A stretch of DNA of 64,000 nt from Gammaproteobacteria bacterium (GTDB lineage: Bacteria > Pseudomonadota > Gammaproteobacteria > JACKNK01): contig JACKNK010000006.1 in NCBI GenBank assembly GCA_024234955.1, positions 186,001-250,000 of the forward strand, in the 5' to 3' direction. Numbering within the stretch: the stretch's first letter is position 1; each line of letters begins with the position of its first letter. Below the pieces are notes generated by a model, which did no database searches, had not been told where the DNA came from, and worked only from the letters and a program-made list of their open reading frames with translations. The position numbers and the translations under genes are program-made. This document shows, in pieces, positions 1 through 7,925 of the stretch.

Positions 1-178
1 GCTCGGTGCGGCGCAATTCATCTTCCGCGAGTTCGCCAAGGTGCTGGCGCACGAGTACGGCGTCACCCACATCAACGTCGGCGACGACATGGGCTTCGAA
101 AACCTCAAGAAGGTGAAACTCTCCTACCGGCCCAGCCAGTTGATTCCGAAATACACGGTGTACAAGCGGCAGGGCTGA
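1..178 (+). CDS. C-terminal end of a DUF2156 / phosphatidylglycerol lysyltransferase-like protein (5' truncated)
   Basis: An open frame enters from the left edge (first full codon at base 2) and ends with TGA at 176-178, giving the last 58 residues. The tail contains INVGDDMGFENLKKVKLSYR followed by PSQLIPKYTV. This matches the closing strand pattern of DUF2156 domains (aminoacyl-phosphatidylglycerol synthase C-terminal, GNAT-like fold), where an N-x-E/D-D-x-G motif precedes L-R-x-x-K-x-S-Y-x-P. Which substrate is used cannot be judged from the fragment. The family assignment rests on this short motif only. Confidence 0.5.
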   Translation, partial: LGAAQFIFREFAKVLAHEYGVTHINVGDDMGFENLKKVKLSYRPSQLIPKYTVYKRQG

Positions 179-296
179 CCCGGATAACCGGTATTCAGGG
201 CCTGGTCGTTGATCAGCCTGCAACGTGATCTCGGGAAACGCATTCAGCCCCGGCGATTGCGATAAAAATGCGGGAAATGACCGATAAGGAGCTGCA

Positions 297-1067
297 ATGA
301 CGATGACCACGCACCCCTTCCTTTTCCTTGCCGCAACCTGCGCTGCATTGTTGGCGGCGTTGCGCCCGGTCCATGCGGAAGCCCCTCTGCGTGTCGCGAT
401 CTCACCGGATATCGCACCGTATGTCACCGACAGCGCCACCGGCGGCTTTGAAGTGGCCCTGATGCATGCCTTGCTCCCCGGAAGAACGCTGACATTCGTG
501 CAGCACCCCTATGCCGCGTTGCAGACCGCCGTGCCGCGCGGGGAGGCCGACATCGCGGTTGGCGTCCAGCCTGGTGACGATGGCGCCTGGTATTCCGGCC
601 CCGTCATCGCGTTCGTGAATTACGCAATCAGTCGCAAGTCCGACACCCTTCCGGTCGCGACGGTGTCCGATCTCGCCCCTTATCCGCTGCTGACCTGGCA
701 GAACGCATACCGTGAACTGGGTCCGGCGTTCGAGCAGGCTTATGCGCCGGGCACTGGGTTGCACGCCAGACTGGTCGAGATCGCCGATCAGTCGGAACAG
801 GTCCGACGCTTCTGGGCCGTACCGAAGCAGATCGTGGTCATTGATGGCAGCATCTTTGAACACCTCTCGCACCAGCAGGGGCAGGACCCCGGCGAGGCCG
901 AATTTCACGCGCTGTTCCCACCGACAACGGATTTTCGTGTCGCCTTTCGCGACCCGGTACAACGGGATGAATTCGATCGCAATCTGATCGAGCTCTGTCA
1001 GCGCGGCGCGTACCAGGCCCTGAGGGATCGCTACGGCATCCCGGTTGGCGGCATCTGCCCACGTTGA
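297..1067 (+). CDS. Periplasmic solute-binding protein (amino-acid-type, SBP_bac_3 family)
   Basis: 256 aa with a signal peptide of about 27 residues (cleavage near VHA-EA). It is followed by a type 3 solute-binding fold: PLRVAISPDIAPYV opens the first lobe, GGFEVALMHALL the first helix, and GEADIAVGVQPGDDGAWYSG is the usual 'aDi.vg...t..R...f..P' segment. The C-terminal QALRDRYGIP is also typical. A GGAG ribosome site precedes the ATG at 297; an in-frame ATG at 303 is an alternative. No permease or ATPase gene is adjacent, so it may serve a distant ABC transporter or act as a stand-alone binding or redox-associated protein. The ligand is unknown. Confidence 0.75.
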   Translation: MTMTTHPFLFLAATCAALLAALRPVHAEAPLRVAISPDIAPYVTDSATGGFEVALMHALLPGRTLTFVQHPYAALQTAVPRGEADIAVGVQPGDDGAWYSGPVIAFVNYAISRKSDTLPVATVSDLAPYPLLTWQNAYRELGPAFEQAYAPGTGLHARLVEIADQSEQVRRFWAVPKQIVVIDGSIFEHLSHQQGQDPGEAEFHALFPPTTDFRVAFRDPVQRDEFDRNLIELCQRGAYQALRDRYGIPVGGICPR

Positions 1068-1073
1068 TGAGAC

Positions 1074-1463
1074 TCAGCGTTCCCGCCAGCCGATCAGCTC
1101 GATCTGGTAGCCATCGGGATCTTCGACAAAGGCGATGATGGTGGTGCCCGCATTCATCGGGCCAGCTTCGCGGATGATCTTGCCACCCCGCGCGCGAATA
1201 TCCTCGCAGGCCTGGTAAACATCCTCGACTTCGATCGCGAGGTGCCCGAATCCGTTGCCCAGGTCGTATTTGTCCACCCCCCAGTTGTAGGTCAGCTCGA
1301 TGACGGTGTTGTCGGCCTCGCTGCCATAACCGACGAAGGCATTGGTGAATTCGCCCTTCGGATAATCCTTCTGGCGCAGCAGCGTCATGCCCAGGACATT
1401 GGTGTAGAAGTCGATCGAGCGTGCCAGATCGCCGCTGCGGATCATGGTGTGCAACATGCGCAT
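1074..1463 (-). CDS. gloA: Lactoylglutathione lyase (glyoxalase I)
   Basis: 129 aa. It isomerises the hemithioacetal of methylglyoxal and glutathione to S-lactoylglutathione, a cytosolic detoxification step. The chain aligns with the E. coli enzyme from residue 1 (MRMLHTMIRSGDL). All four metal ligands of the Ni-type family are visible at the same numbers: H5, E56, H74 and E122. The ending VEDPDGYQIELI is diagnostic. It is transcribed away from obg, with about 70 bp of shared upstream DNA, and its stop lies 6 bases after the convergent solute-binding gene. Confidence 0.95.
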   Translation of the reverse strand: MRMLHTMIRSGDLARSIDFYTNVLGMTLLRQKDYPKGEFTNAFVGYGSEADNTVIELTYNWGVDKYDLGNGFGHLAIEVEDVYQACEDIRARGGKIIREAGPMNAGTTIIAFVEDPDGYQIELIGWRER

Positions 1464-1534
1464 GGTATTTCCCCTGGAAGAATTCTGTTCAAACCGCGAT
1501 GTTCCGCGATCTCCGCGCCAAGTAAACTACTGCG

Positions 1535-2587
1535 ATGAAATTCGTAGATGAAGCCCTGATTCGAATTGCCGCCGGAAACGGTGGCAGCGGTTGCGTGAGT
1601 TTCCGGCGCGAAAAATACATTCCCAAAGGCGGCCCGGATGGCGGCGACGGCGGGGATGGCGGCAGCGTGTTCCTGGAAGCGACCGACAATCTCAACACGC
1701 TTGCGGATTTCCGTTATCAGAGCTTCTTCGGCGCCGGTAACGGCCAGTCCGGCATGGGCAAGAACTGCACCGGAAAAGGCGGCGACGACCTGGTACTACC
1801 GGTCCCGGTCGGCACCGTCGCCTACGACGCCGACACCGGTGAACAGCTCGGCGATCTCACCCACCACGGACAGCGCATGCTGGTTGCTCAGGGTGGTTTC
1901 CACGGACTCGGCAATACGCGCTTCAAGAGCTCGATCAATCGCACGCCGCGCCAGTCCACACCGGGCTCGGACGGGGAACGTCGCCGGCTTCGCATGGAAC
2001 TGAAGGTCATGGCGGACATCGGTCTGCTCGGTTACCCGAATGCGGGTAAATCGACGCTGATCCGGTCGGTGTCGGCGGCCAAGCCGAAGGTCGCGGATTA
2101 CCCGTTCACCACGCTGCATCCGAACCTCGGCGTAGTGCGTGTGGACGCCATGCGCAGTTTTGTGATGGCAGACATTCCGGGCCTGATCGAAGGCGCGGCG
2201 GAAGGCGCCGGGCTTGGCATCCGCTTCCTCAAGCACCTGGCGCGTACCCGGCTGCTCCTGCATCTGGTGGACATCGCACCGCCGGATCCCGAGGCCGATA
2301 TTGTCCGCGATGCCCGCGCCCTGGTCGGTGAACTGGCGCGCTTCAGCCCGGATCTACTCGAACGGGAGCGCTGGCTGGTGCTCACCAAGACCGATTTGCT
2401 GGCTCCGGAGACCGTCGCGGAAAGGAAGCAGGCGCTGATCGAAGGCCTGAAATGGGACGGCCCGGTGTTCGACATCTCGGCGCTGACCGACGTCGGCCTG
2501 CGCCCGCTGATCGGCCGGATCATGGACCGGCTCGAAGCAATCGACCGGCCTCCGGTGGTCGCGGACGACGATGAGGACGAGGCATGA
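1535..2587 (+). CDS. obg: Obg-family GTPase (ribosome assembly/stress GTPase)
   Basis: 350 aa. The glycine-rich Obg fold covers residues 1-158 (start MKFVDEALIRIAAGNGG). The G domain follows with G1 GYPNAGKST at 166-174, the switch II motif DIPGLIEGAAEGAGLG and the TKTD G4 motif. The protein binds GTP and acts on the large ribosomal subunit. It ends in an acidic DDDEDEA tail without the OCT domain of Gram-positive Obg, as usual in proteobacteria. The common upstream partners rplU and rpmA are absent; gloA is divergent instead. Its TGA overlaps the ATG of proB by four bases, so the two are co-translated. Confidence 0.95.
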   Translation: MKFVDEALIRIAAGNGGSGCVSFRREKYIPKGGPDGGDGGDGGSVFLEATDNLNTLADFRYQSFFGAGNGQSGMGKNCTGKGGDDLVLPVPVGTVAYDADTGEQLGDLTHHGQRMLVAQGGFHGLGNTRFKSSINRTPRQSTPGSDGERRRLRMELKVMADIGLLGYPNAGKSTLIRSVSAAKPKVADYPFTTLHPNLGVVRVDAMRSFVMADIPGLIEGAAEGAGLGIRFLKHLARTRLLLHLVDIAPPDPEADIVRDARALVGELARFSPDLLERERWLVLTKTDLLAPETVAERKQALIEGLKWDGPVFDISALTDVGLRPLIGRIMDRLEAIDRPPVVADDDEDEA

Positions 2588-3705
2588 AACAGCGTGCCGA
2601 CCTGACACGCGCCCGCCGCGTTGTGGTCAAGCTCGGCAGCGCCTTGCTGACCAACGACGGACGCGGCCTGGATCGCGAAGCCATCGATCGCTGGGTCGAT
2701 GGTCTCGCCGATCTGCGCAAGCGCGGCAAGGAAATCATTCTGGTGTCCTCGGGCGCGGTCGCGGCGGGCATGCGGCGTCTCGGTTGGGATACGCGGCCAA
2801 GTGCGCTGTATGAATTGCAGGCCGCCGCCGCCGTCGGGCAGATGAGCCTGGTACAGACCTGGGAAAGCAGCTTCCAGCGCTACGGTCTGCACACTGCGCA
2901 GGTGTTGTTGACCCATGACGATCTCTCCGATCGCCGTCGCTACCTGAACGCACGCAGTACGCTCTGCACCCTGACCAGTATCGGCGTGATCCCGGTCATT
3001 AACGAAAACGACACCGTGGCGTTCGAGGAACTGCGTTTCGGCGACAACGACACCCTGGCCGCACTGGTCGCGAATGCGGTGAGCGCCGATCTGCTGATCC
3101 TGCTCACCGATCAATCCGGTCTCTACGACGCCGACCCGCGCCAGAACCCGAACGCCCACATGATTCGGGAAGGCGATGCCGATGACCCGAGCTTTGCCGA
3201 GATGGCCGGTGAAGGCGGCGCATTGGGACGCGGCGGCATGATCACCAAGGTACGCGCCGCCCGGCTTGCGGCACGCTCCGGTGCGGCGACCGTGATCACC
3301 TCCGGTCGCGACGAAGACCCGGTGAGACGGGTTCTGAGCGGGGAAAACATCGGTACGTTCCTGAAACCGACCGACGATCCCATCCCGGCGCGCAAACGCT
3401 GGCTCGCCGGCCAGCTCAAACCGCGAGGCAAGCTGCACCTGGATGCCGGCGCCAGCGTCGCACTGACGGAAAAAGGTCGCAGTCTCCTCCCCGTCGGGGT
3501 CATCGGGGTCGATGGTGAGTTCCAGCGCGGGGAACTGGTGGTCTGTCTTGCGCCGGATGGCCGTGAAATCGCCCGGGGACTGGTCAACTACAACGCCGCC
3601 GAGTCACGCCGCATCCAGGGTGTCGGTTCCGATCGCCTCGAACAGATCCTCGGCTATATCGACGAGCCGGAACTCATCCACCGCGACAATCTGACCCTGA
3701 TCTGA
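2584..3705 (+). CDS. proB: Glutamate 5-kinase
   Basis: 373 aa. It phosphorylates glutamate at the gamma carboxyl, the first step of proline synthesis. The amino acid kinase domain spans about residues 10-260 (VVKLGSALLTN, VSSGAVAAGM, PVINENDTVAFEELRFGDND). A C-terminal PUA domain follows from about 275 (RGKLHLDAGA to the end), the normal full-length architecture. ATGA overlap with obg is a common gammaproteobacterial arrangement. proA is not in the window. Confidence 0.96.
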   Translation: MKQRADLTRARRVVVKLGSALLTNDGRGLDREAIDRWVDGLADLRKRGKEIILVSSGAVAAGMRRLGWDTRPSALYELQAAAAVGQMSLVQTWESSFQRYGLHTAQVLLTHDDLSDRRRYLNARSTLCTLTSIGVIPVINENDTVAFEELRFGDNDTLAALVANAVSADLLILLTDQSGLYDADPRQNPNAHMIREGDADDPSFAEMAGEGGALGRGGMITKVRAARLAARSGAATVITSGRDEDPVRRVLSGENIGTFLKPTDDPIPARKRWLAGQLKPRGKLHLDAGASVALTEKGRSLLPVGVIGVDGEFQRGELVVCLAPDGREIARGLVNYNAAESRRIQGVGSDRLEQILGYIDEPELIHRDNLTLI

Positions 3706-3712
3706 CCGAACC

Positions 3713-4147
3713 TCAAAGGTGCTGCTGGGTCCAGCGCACGATGTCCTGGGCACCCATCGCGCCGGGCTGCTGCGCAACCGCACGACCGCCCCGATACAGC
3801 ATCAGCGTCGGAATGCTGCGAATACCCAGTTGTGCGGCAATCTGCGGATTGTCCTCGGTGTTGAACTTGGCGAGCCGGACCTGCGGTTCCAACACCCTTG
3901 CGGCCTGCTCGAACGCGGGCGCCATCATCTTGCAGGGGCCGCACCACGGCGCCCAGAAGTCAATCAGGATCGGCAGCTCACTCTTCTGGATGTGGTGTGC
4001 GAAGTTGGCATCGGTCAGCATCATCGGGTGGGCGCTGAACAAGGGTTGTTTGCATTTTCCGCATTTCGCGCCGTCGCCGAGGCGGGCAGTGGGAATGCGA
4101 TTGGCTGCGCCGCAATGCGGGCAGGTAACGATGGTGGTGTCGCTCAT
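3713..4147 (-). CDS. trxC: Thioredoxin 2 (zinc-ribbon thioredoxin)
   Basis: 144 aa cytosolic disulfide reductase. The N-terminal zinc ribbon has two CxxC pairs, C9/C12 and C29/C32. The thioredoxin fold carries the active site WCGPC (C69, C72) and the cis-proline loop SIPT. This N-terminal zinc finger separates TrxC from TrxA. It lies convergent with proB, only 7 bases apart. Upstream, arms at 4153-4163 and 4191-4201 form an 11-bp inverted repeat that may be a regulatory or terminating structure. Confidence 0.95.
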   Translation of the reverse strand: MSDTTIVTCPHCGAANRIPTARLGDGAKCGKCKQPLFSAHPMMLTDANFAHHIQKSELPILIDFWAPWCGPCKMMAPAFEQAARVLEPQVRLAKFNTEDNPQIAAQLGIRSIPTLMLYRGGRAVAQQPGAMGAQDIVRWTQQHL

Positions 4148-4152
4148 GCGGA

Positions 4153-4201
4153 CTCCCGGATCGATGATTGCTTACCCCATCAGATGGAGACGATCCGGGA
4201 G
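4153..4201. repeat. 11-bp inverted repeat upstream of trxC
   Basis: CTCCCGGATCG at 4153-4163 is mirrored by CGATCCGGGAG at 4191-4201, with a 27-base loop. It sits in the short gap between trxC and the PEP-CTERM-like gene. A second stem (GTCCGGG/CCCGGAC, about 4209-4229) follows. Neither has a T-run, so they could be an operator or a weak terminator. Function is unknown. Confidence 0.45.
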
Positions 4202-4236
4202 ATTCCAAGTCCGGGTCGGGCCCCCGGACGCAATTT

Positions 4237-4884
4237 CTAGCGGTAGCGGCGCAGCAGGCCCAGGGCCGGGAGCATCAGCGCGAGCGCTGGCGGCACGGGC
4301 ACCGACGGGGTGCCTTCATAGGCTGAGAAGTTGGTGGCATTCAAGTCTTCCCATTCACCGGCACCGACCTTGAACTGAATCGAGCTCATGCCGTTACAGC
4401 AGTCTTCGAACCCGATCCAGGTCAGCGTGTGGCTACCCACATCAAAGGTATCTTCAACGGTGAACACATCGCTGTTGCTCCAGTTGTAGCTCCACCAGAT
4501 GTTGTCGGTAGTGAGATAGACGAGGTTGTCGTCGGCAATCACGCCACCACCCTTGCCCCAGTCCATGCCCGCGCGAAAGCTGATGTCCTGGCTCTCGCCC
4601 AGGGTGAAGCTCACGTCCAGGCGGTAAGCCAGATTGGAGCTGCCGCCGCCGCAAAGCGCGTTGGACGAGACGTTGGTGAAGCCGCTCATCGAGACGCCGT
4701 CGCAAATGAACGGTGCGGAGGCATCGAACGCGGCGATCAGACCGGTGGCGCTTTCGCTGCCGTTGACCTGGTAGGTGCTGCTATGCACCGAGTAATCGAT
4801 CTCGAACGCCTGGGCGGAAACCGAAACCAGCGCGAAGGCGGCGGCAGCAAGCAAGGGGAGGTAGCGAGTCGAGAAGTGCTTCAT
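4237..4884 (-). CDS. Secreted protein with a PEP-CTERM-like sorting tail
   Basis: 215 aa. The start chosen is the ATG at 4884 (MKHFSTRY), which begins a clean signal peptide ending at SAQA; an upstream in-frame codon only adds a non-signal extension. The body is rich in Asn, Ser, Gly and Trp, with five cysteines that could form disulfides (CDG, ALCGG, DCC). The C-terminus VPVPPALALMLPALGLLRRYR has the exosortase-tail layout: a VPxP motif, a hydrophobic helix and a terminal basic cluster. This suggests export and anchoring or processing at the envelope. No enzymatic domain is recognised. Confidence 0.7.
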   Translation of the reverse strand: MKHFSTRYLPLLAAAAFALVSVSAQAFEIDYSVHSSTYQVNGSESATGLIAAFDASAPFICDGVSMSGFTNVSSNALCGGGSSNLAYRLDVSFTLGESQDISFRAGMDWGKGGGVIADDNLVYLTTDNIWWSYNWSNSDVFTVEDTFDVGSHTLTWIGFEDCCNGMSSIQFKVGAGEWEDLNATNFSAYEGTPSVPVPPALALMLPALGLLRRYR

Positions 4885-5081
4885 GGCGATGCAAACGTCC
4901 GGTTGAATCTGAATGACCAACTGCATGCATCAGTCATGCCATTTTAAAAAACCTCGTCAGAACAAGCGCCACGCCACCGAAATACGGGGGCCGTGTTTCC
5001 CTCAAAGACACCGGGACGGCAAAAACCTGACTCAATCTGACAAACGGCGTCAGCCTCTCACTGTCATGCCACGCGATGGCC

Positions 5082-6041
5082 TCAATCCGGACGACAGATG
5101 CGTCCGGCACGCGCGGCTCGGAAGGTCCCGATGGCCAGGACCACGACGACCGCCGTCAGCAGGATCAACAGTGCGACGCCAATCCCGCGATAGACCGATT
5201 CGCCAGTCGCCACAAACATGCCCTGGCTGGCAATGCTGATCGCGGCAAGCGGGAAGGAGTAGGCCCACCAGGACAGCGCAAACGGCAATTTCACGAAGCG
5301 GGGCAGTTCCAGGAGCATCAACAGGGTCAGGAACAGGCCGATGAAATACAGCACGCGGGCAAAGGCGTCGAGCCCGCCGATCAGCGTGCTGTAGGCGATG
5401 AAGCCCACCGCAGGCGGCGCGATCAGGATGAACAGGGTCGGCAACAGCTTTGCCGGCAGCGGCGCATGGAACATGACCCGATAGAACACGATGGTCAGCA
5501 GAATCACCCAGAACAGCATGCCGATACTGAAAAAGAACCAGGACAGTTCGATCTGCCCGAGCGGCACCCCCGCAATCGGCACGATCACGTTACCGACTGC
5601 CGGGATGAACCACGCCGGATTGATATGCGCGATCTCGTAAGGCGGGTGGTGAATCCAGGCATTCACCACCAGCAGGGTAAACATCAGATGCAAGGCCGCG
5701 CCGAGCACCCAAAGGCCGCTCGCCAGGGATTCGTTGACGTTGAGGGCAATCACCGACAACAGCAGCAGACTGATCGAGATTGCGGGGAAGAAATTACGCT
5801 GAATCGGGTGCTTCCACTCGCCCATCACCGCGCTGCAGTGCTTGAACAGCTTGGCACCGTAGAGCGTGATGTGAACCGTGAAGCACAAGGCGGCAACCGC
5901 CGCCAGACCCCGGTGCAAACCCCATCCGAGGCCGAGAATGGCCTCCGCCTTGGACCACGCGATGGCAAAGCCGGAAAGGCCCATCACCATGGTGAAAAAG
6001 GCCACAGGGTAATGCGGCAGACGGGAAGCGGAAGCGTTCAT
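5082..6041 (-). CDS. SLAC1/TDT-family anion channel or transporter
   Basis: 319 aa with about ten hydrophobic helices. The opening PVAFFTMVMGLSGFAIAW and the segments NPAWFIPAVGNVIVPIAG, SWFFFSIGMLFWVILLT and LPTLFILIAPPAVGF are typical of the SLAC1/TehA/dicarboxylate transporter family. These are inner-membrane channels for nitrate, malate, sulfite-like or other small anions. It is the third gene of an operon with the His-rich protein and the DUF6858-like protein, reading away from a Crp/Fnr regulator. The substrate is unknown; the regulator suggests a role under low oxygen. Confidence 0.85.
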   Translation of the reverse strand: MNASASRLPHYPVAFFTMVMGLSGFAIAWSKAEAILGLGWGLHRGLAAVAALCFTVHITLYGAKLFKHCSAVMGEWKHPIQRNFFPAISISLLLLSVIALNVNESLASGLWVLGAALHLMFTLLVVNAWIHHPPYEIAHINPAWFIPAVGNVIVPIAGVPLGQIELSWFFFSIGMLFWVILLTIVFYRVMFHAPLPAKLLPTLFILIAPPAVGFIAYSTLIGGLDAFARVLYFIGLFLTLLMLLELPRFVKLPFALSWWAYSFPLAAISIASQGMFVATGESVYRGIGVALLILLTAVVVVLAIGTFRAARAGRICRPD

Positions 6042-6062
6042 AGGTAAAGTTTCCAGGAAAGA

Positions 6063-6548
6063 TCAGGCGGGGACTTCGGTCGCGTATCCGGCCACTTCAC
6101 GGCCTCGGGCAACGAAGCCATCCACGGCTTTGGCGTGCGCGTGCAGCAAGGCGACAACATGCGGCGTGTCGCCCGTCTCGATCACCTCGACCCCATCCGC
6201 CAGCAGCGTGATCTGCATATGAATCTGGTCGGCGTGTTCGAAGATGGCGTTGTAGAGCGGATCCCAACGTCGCAGGGCGAAACCTTCCTGCAGGCGACGA
6301 TGCATGGCCGGAACGTGATCATGCAGCAAGGCGACCAGTTCCGGGTCGTCGCTGCGGGTGATTGCGCGCATGCCGCGCTCGTCCAGGATCACCTCACGGC
6401 GGAGGCGATCATGCCTATCCAGCAGGGTTTGAAACACCTGCTTGTCGTGGGCATGGCGGTGCTGACGATCCAGGGCGGCGCCCGCCGCTGCACGCGGTTG
6501 ATGGTGGCAATGCCGTGCCGGTTCATAATGCATGCTGTGATCCCTCAT
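6063..6548 (-). CDS. Conserved His-rich protein of unknown function
   Basis: 161 aa, no signal peptide or membrane helix. It is unusually rich in histidine (about 20 residues): a His-rich N-terminus, HDRLRR, HDHVPAMHRRL, FEHADQIHMQ and LLHAHAKAVDG. The pattern of paired 'SDDPELVALLHDHV' and 'GDTPHVVALLHAHA' elements suggests an internal duplication. I recall similar proteins from many environmental bacteria, but none with a known function. Haem or metal binding through the His pairs is plausible inference. Its ATG overlaps the upstream stop (ATGA, 6545-6548), so it is co-translated with the DUF6858-like gene. Confidence 0.65.
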   Translation of the reverse strand: MRDHSMHYEPARHCHHQPRAAAGAALDRQHRHAHDKQVFQTLLDRHDRLRREVILDERGMRAITRSDDPELVALLHDHVPAMHRRLQEGFALRRWDPLYNAIFEHADQIHMQITLLADGVEVIETGDTPHVVALLHAHAKAVDGFVARGREVAGYATEVPA

Positions 6549-6949
6549 GCGGCGGCGCGCAGGTCGGCCAGCGCTTTCGCCCAGGATTCCATCGCGTTGT
6601 TGGCCAGGGGCATGGGAGCTTCCAGGAACGACACCACGAAGCGATCCGAATACTCCGCAATACCGATGGAACGCGGACGCACCGCCAGCATTTCCGGCTT
6701 GGGCAGATGGGTCCCGAAGCAGAACACCAGATTGCGCGCCGCGATGATGCCCTCGGCGATCTCACCCCCCTCAAGGGCGGCGGTGTGTGCGTAGTGGTCG
6801 AAATCCGCGATCAGGCGCGCAACCGGATGGGCGGCGATGCGCGCCTTCAGATATTTGACCATTGCCGCGACGTCACCCAGCGAGGTTTCATGCTTGCCGA
6901 TCTCCAGGGTGAAGACGGGGTATTTTTCCTGCAGCATCAGTTGTTTCAT
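6545..6949 (-). CDS. Conserved cytosolic protein, DUF6858-like
   Basis: 134 aa, first gene of the operon. The sequence MKQLMLQEKYPVFTLEI, ARLIADFDHYAHT, GTHLPKPEMLAVRPRSIGIA and VVSFLEAPMP matches a small conserved family that I associate with DUF6858; the label is from memory and tentative. No catalytic motif is obvious. It begins about 95 bp from a TTGA-N6-TCAA box, so Crp/Fnr control is likely. The family name is less certain than the operon structure. Confidence 0.6.
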   Translation of the reverse strand: MKQLMLQEKYPVFTLEIGKHETSLGDVAAMVKYLKARIAAHPVARLIADFDHYAHTAALEGGEIAEGIIAARNLVFCFGTHLPKPEMLAVRPRSIGIAEYSDRFVVSFLEAPMPLANNAMESWAKALADLRAAA

Positions 6950-7015
6950 GGTGATTTGTCCGTGTGCATGCGGTGCCCGGATGGACCCGGGACTACCTGG
7001 TTGATGTTGCCTGCT

Positions 7016-7021
7016 ACCCTA
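7016..7021 (-). promoter_or_regulatory. Candidate -10 hexamer of the FNR-type promoter for the SLAC1 operon
   Basis: Read on the minus strand, TAGGGT occupies 7021 down to 7016. If transcription begins at 7009, this hexamer sits at -12 to -7 and the centre of the FNR-type box (7050.5) sits at exactly -41.5, the class II activation position. The hexamer matches TATAAT at only 3 of 6 positions, which would suit an activator-dependent promoter. Confidence 0.4.
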
Positions 7022-7043
7022 TTCAACGGCGCACCAGCGCGCC

Positions 7044-7057
7044 TTGAAGATTTTCAA
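7044..7057. promoter_or_regulatory. FNR/FixK/DNR-type operator TTGAAGATTTTCAA
   Basis: A perfect five-base inverted repeat, TTGAA-N4-TTCAA, fits the TTGA-N6-TCAA core recognised by FNR-superfamily regulators (FNR consensus TTGAT-N4-ATCAA). It lies between a divergent Crp/Fnr-family gene (start 7079) and the SLAC1 operon (start 6949). Only 21 bases separate it from the regulator start codon, so binding there would probably block the regulator's own transcription while activating the operon. Confidence 0.7.
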
Positions 7058-7078
7058 TCCGGCTGAAATTCCCCTTTC

Positions 7079-7783
7079 GTGAAACAACCTGCCATCGACA
7101 CTGCCTGGCGCGGCGTCGCTCGTTGCGATGCCTGCGCCATCCGTCATCTCGCGCTGTTCTCGGACCTCGCGCACGAGGACTTCCATCGCATTCACCTGCC
7201 CATTGACGAATTCAGCCTGGAACGCGGCCAGGCGCTGTATCACCGTGGCGACACCGTGGCCTCGGTGTTCACCGTGCGTAGCGGTCTGATCAAGCTCGTG
7301 CAGCACCTGCCGAATGGCGATTTCCGCATCGTCCGGGTATTGCGCCAGGGCGACGTCGCGGGCCTTGAGCGCCTCAATGATCGTCCCGCCGAACACGACG
7401 CGATCGCGATGGATCGCGTCGAACTCTGTCGAATTCCACTGGGTGTGGTGCAGACACTCCGGGACGACACCCCACGCCTGCATCGTCAGCTCATCGAACG
7501 CTGGCAACGCGCCCTCGCCGATGCCGATACCTGGCTCACGGAATTGTCCACCGGTCCGGCACGCACACGCGTGGCGCGCCTGCTGCTGCACTTCGAGGCC
7601 GCCGCCGGCGGTGCGGACTTCTTTCTCCCGACCCGGGAAGACATGGGCGCAATGCTCGGCATCACCACCGAAAGTACCAGCAAGGTGACGGCGGAATTCA
7701 AGCGCCAGGGCTGGCTGCAGAGCGCCGAAGGCCCGTTCGTGCGCATAGATCGGGCGGCACTCAGTCAACTTACGGTCCGTTGA
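7079..7783 (+). CDS. Crp/Fnr-family transcriptional regulator
   Basis: 234 aa, GTG start at 7079. The cupin-like sensor domain covers about residues 25-140 (ALYHRGDTVASVFTVRSGLI). A winged helix follows with TREDMGAMLGITTESTSKV as recognition region, close to the E-S-x-S-R type helix. An N-terminal C16-x2-C19 pair and C117 are placed like FNR cluster cysteines, but only three cysteines are present and the third N-terminal one is missing; H23 is nearby. It could bind a modified cluster, haem/NO, or nothing. A matching operator lies just upstream, and a divergent operon is the obvious target. Confidence 0.88.
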   Translation: MKQPAIDTAWRGVARCDACAIRHLALFSDLAHEDFHRIHLPIDEFSLERGQALYHRGDTVASVFTVRSGLIKLVQHLPNGDFRIVRVLRQGDVAGLERLNDRPAEHDAIAMDRVELCRIPLGVVQTLRDDTPRLHRQLIERWQRALADADTWLTELSTGPARTRVARLLLHFEAAAGGADFFLPTREDMGAMLGITTESTSKVTAEFKRQGWLQSAEGPFVRIDRAALSQLTVR

Positions 7784-7925
7784 ATACCGCGCCCTCCGGG
7801 TATTCCCGCATCGCTGAGGTCAAAATCGCCCCTTTGTAATTCGCTAATATGCGAGAACGATCACCACCTCGCTGCGGTCGAATCGATCGCAGCCCATCCC
7901 ATCCCGCTCAGGAGTCCCCATCAAC

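Noticed and set aside
2098..3438. 446-aa minus-strand open frame
   Set aside because: Lies over obg and proB, both strongly supported; no independent start site or domain.
7783..7806. Terminator after the Crp/Fnr gene
   Set aside because: A GAATACC/GGTATTC hairpin is present but without a T-run, so I did not list it as a terminator.
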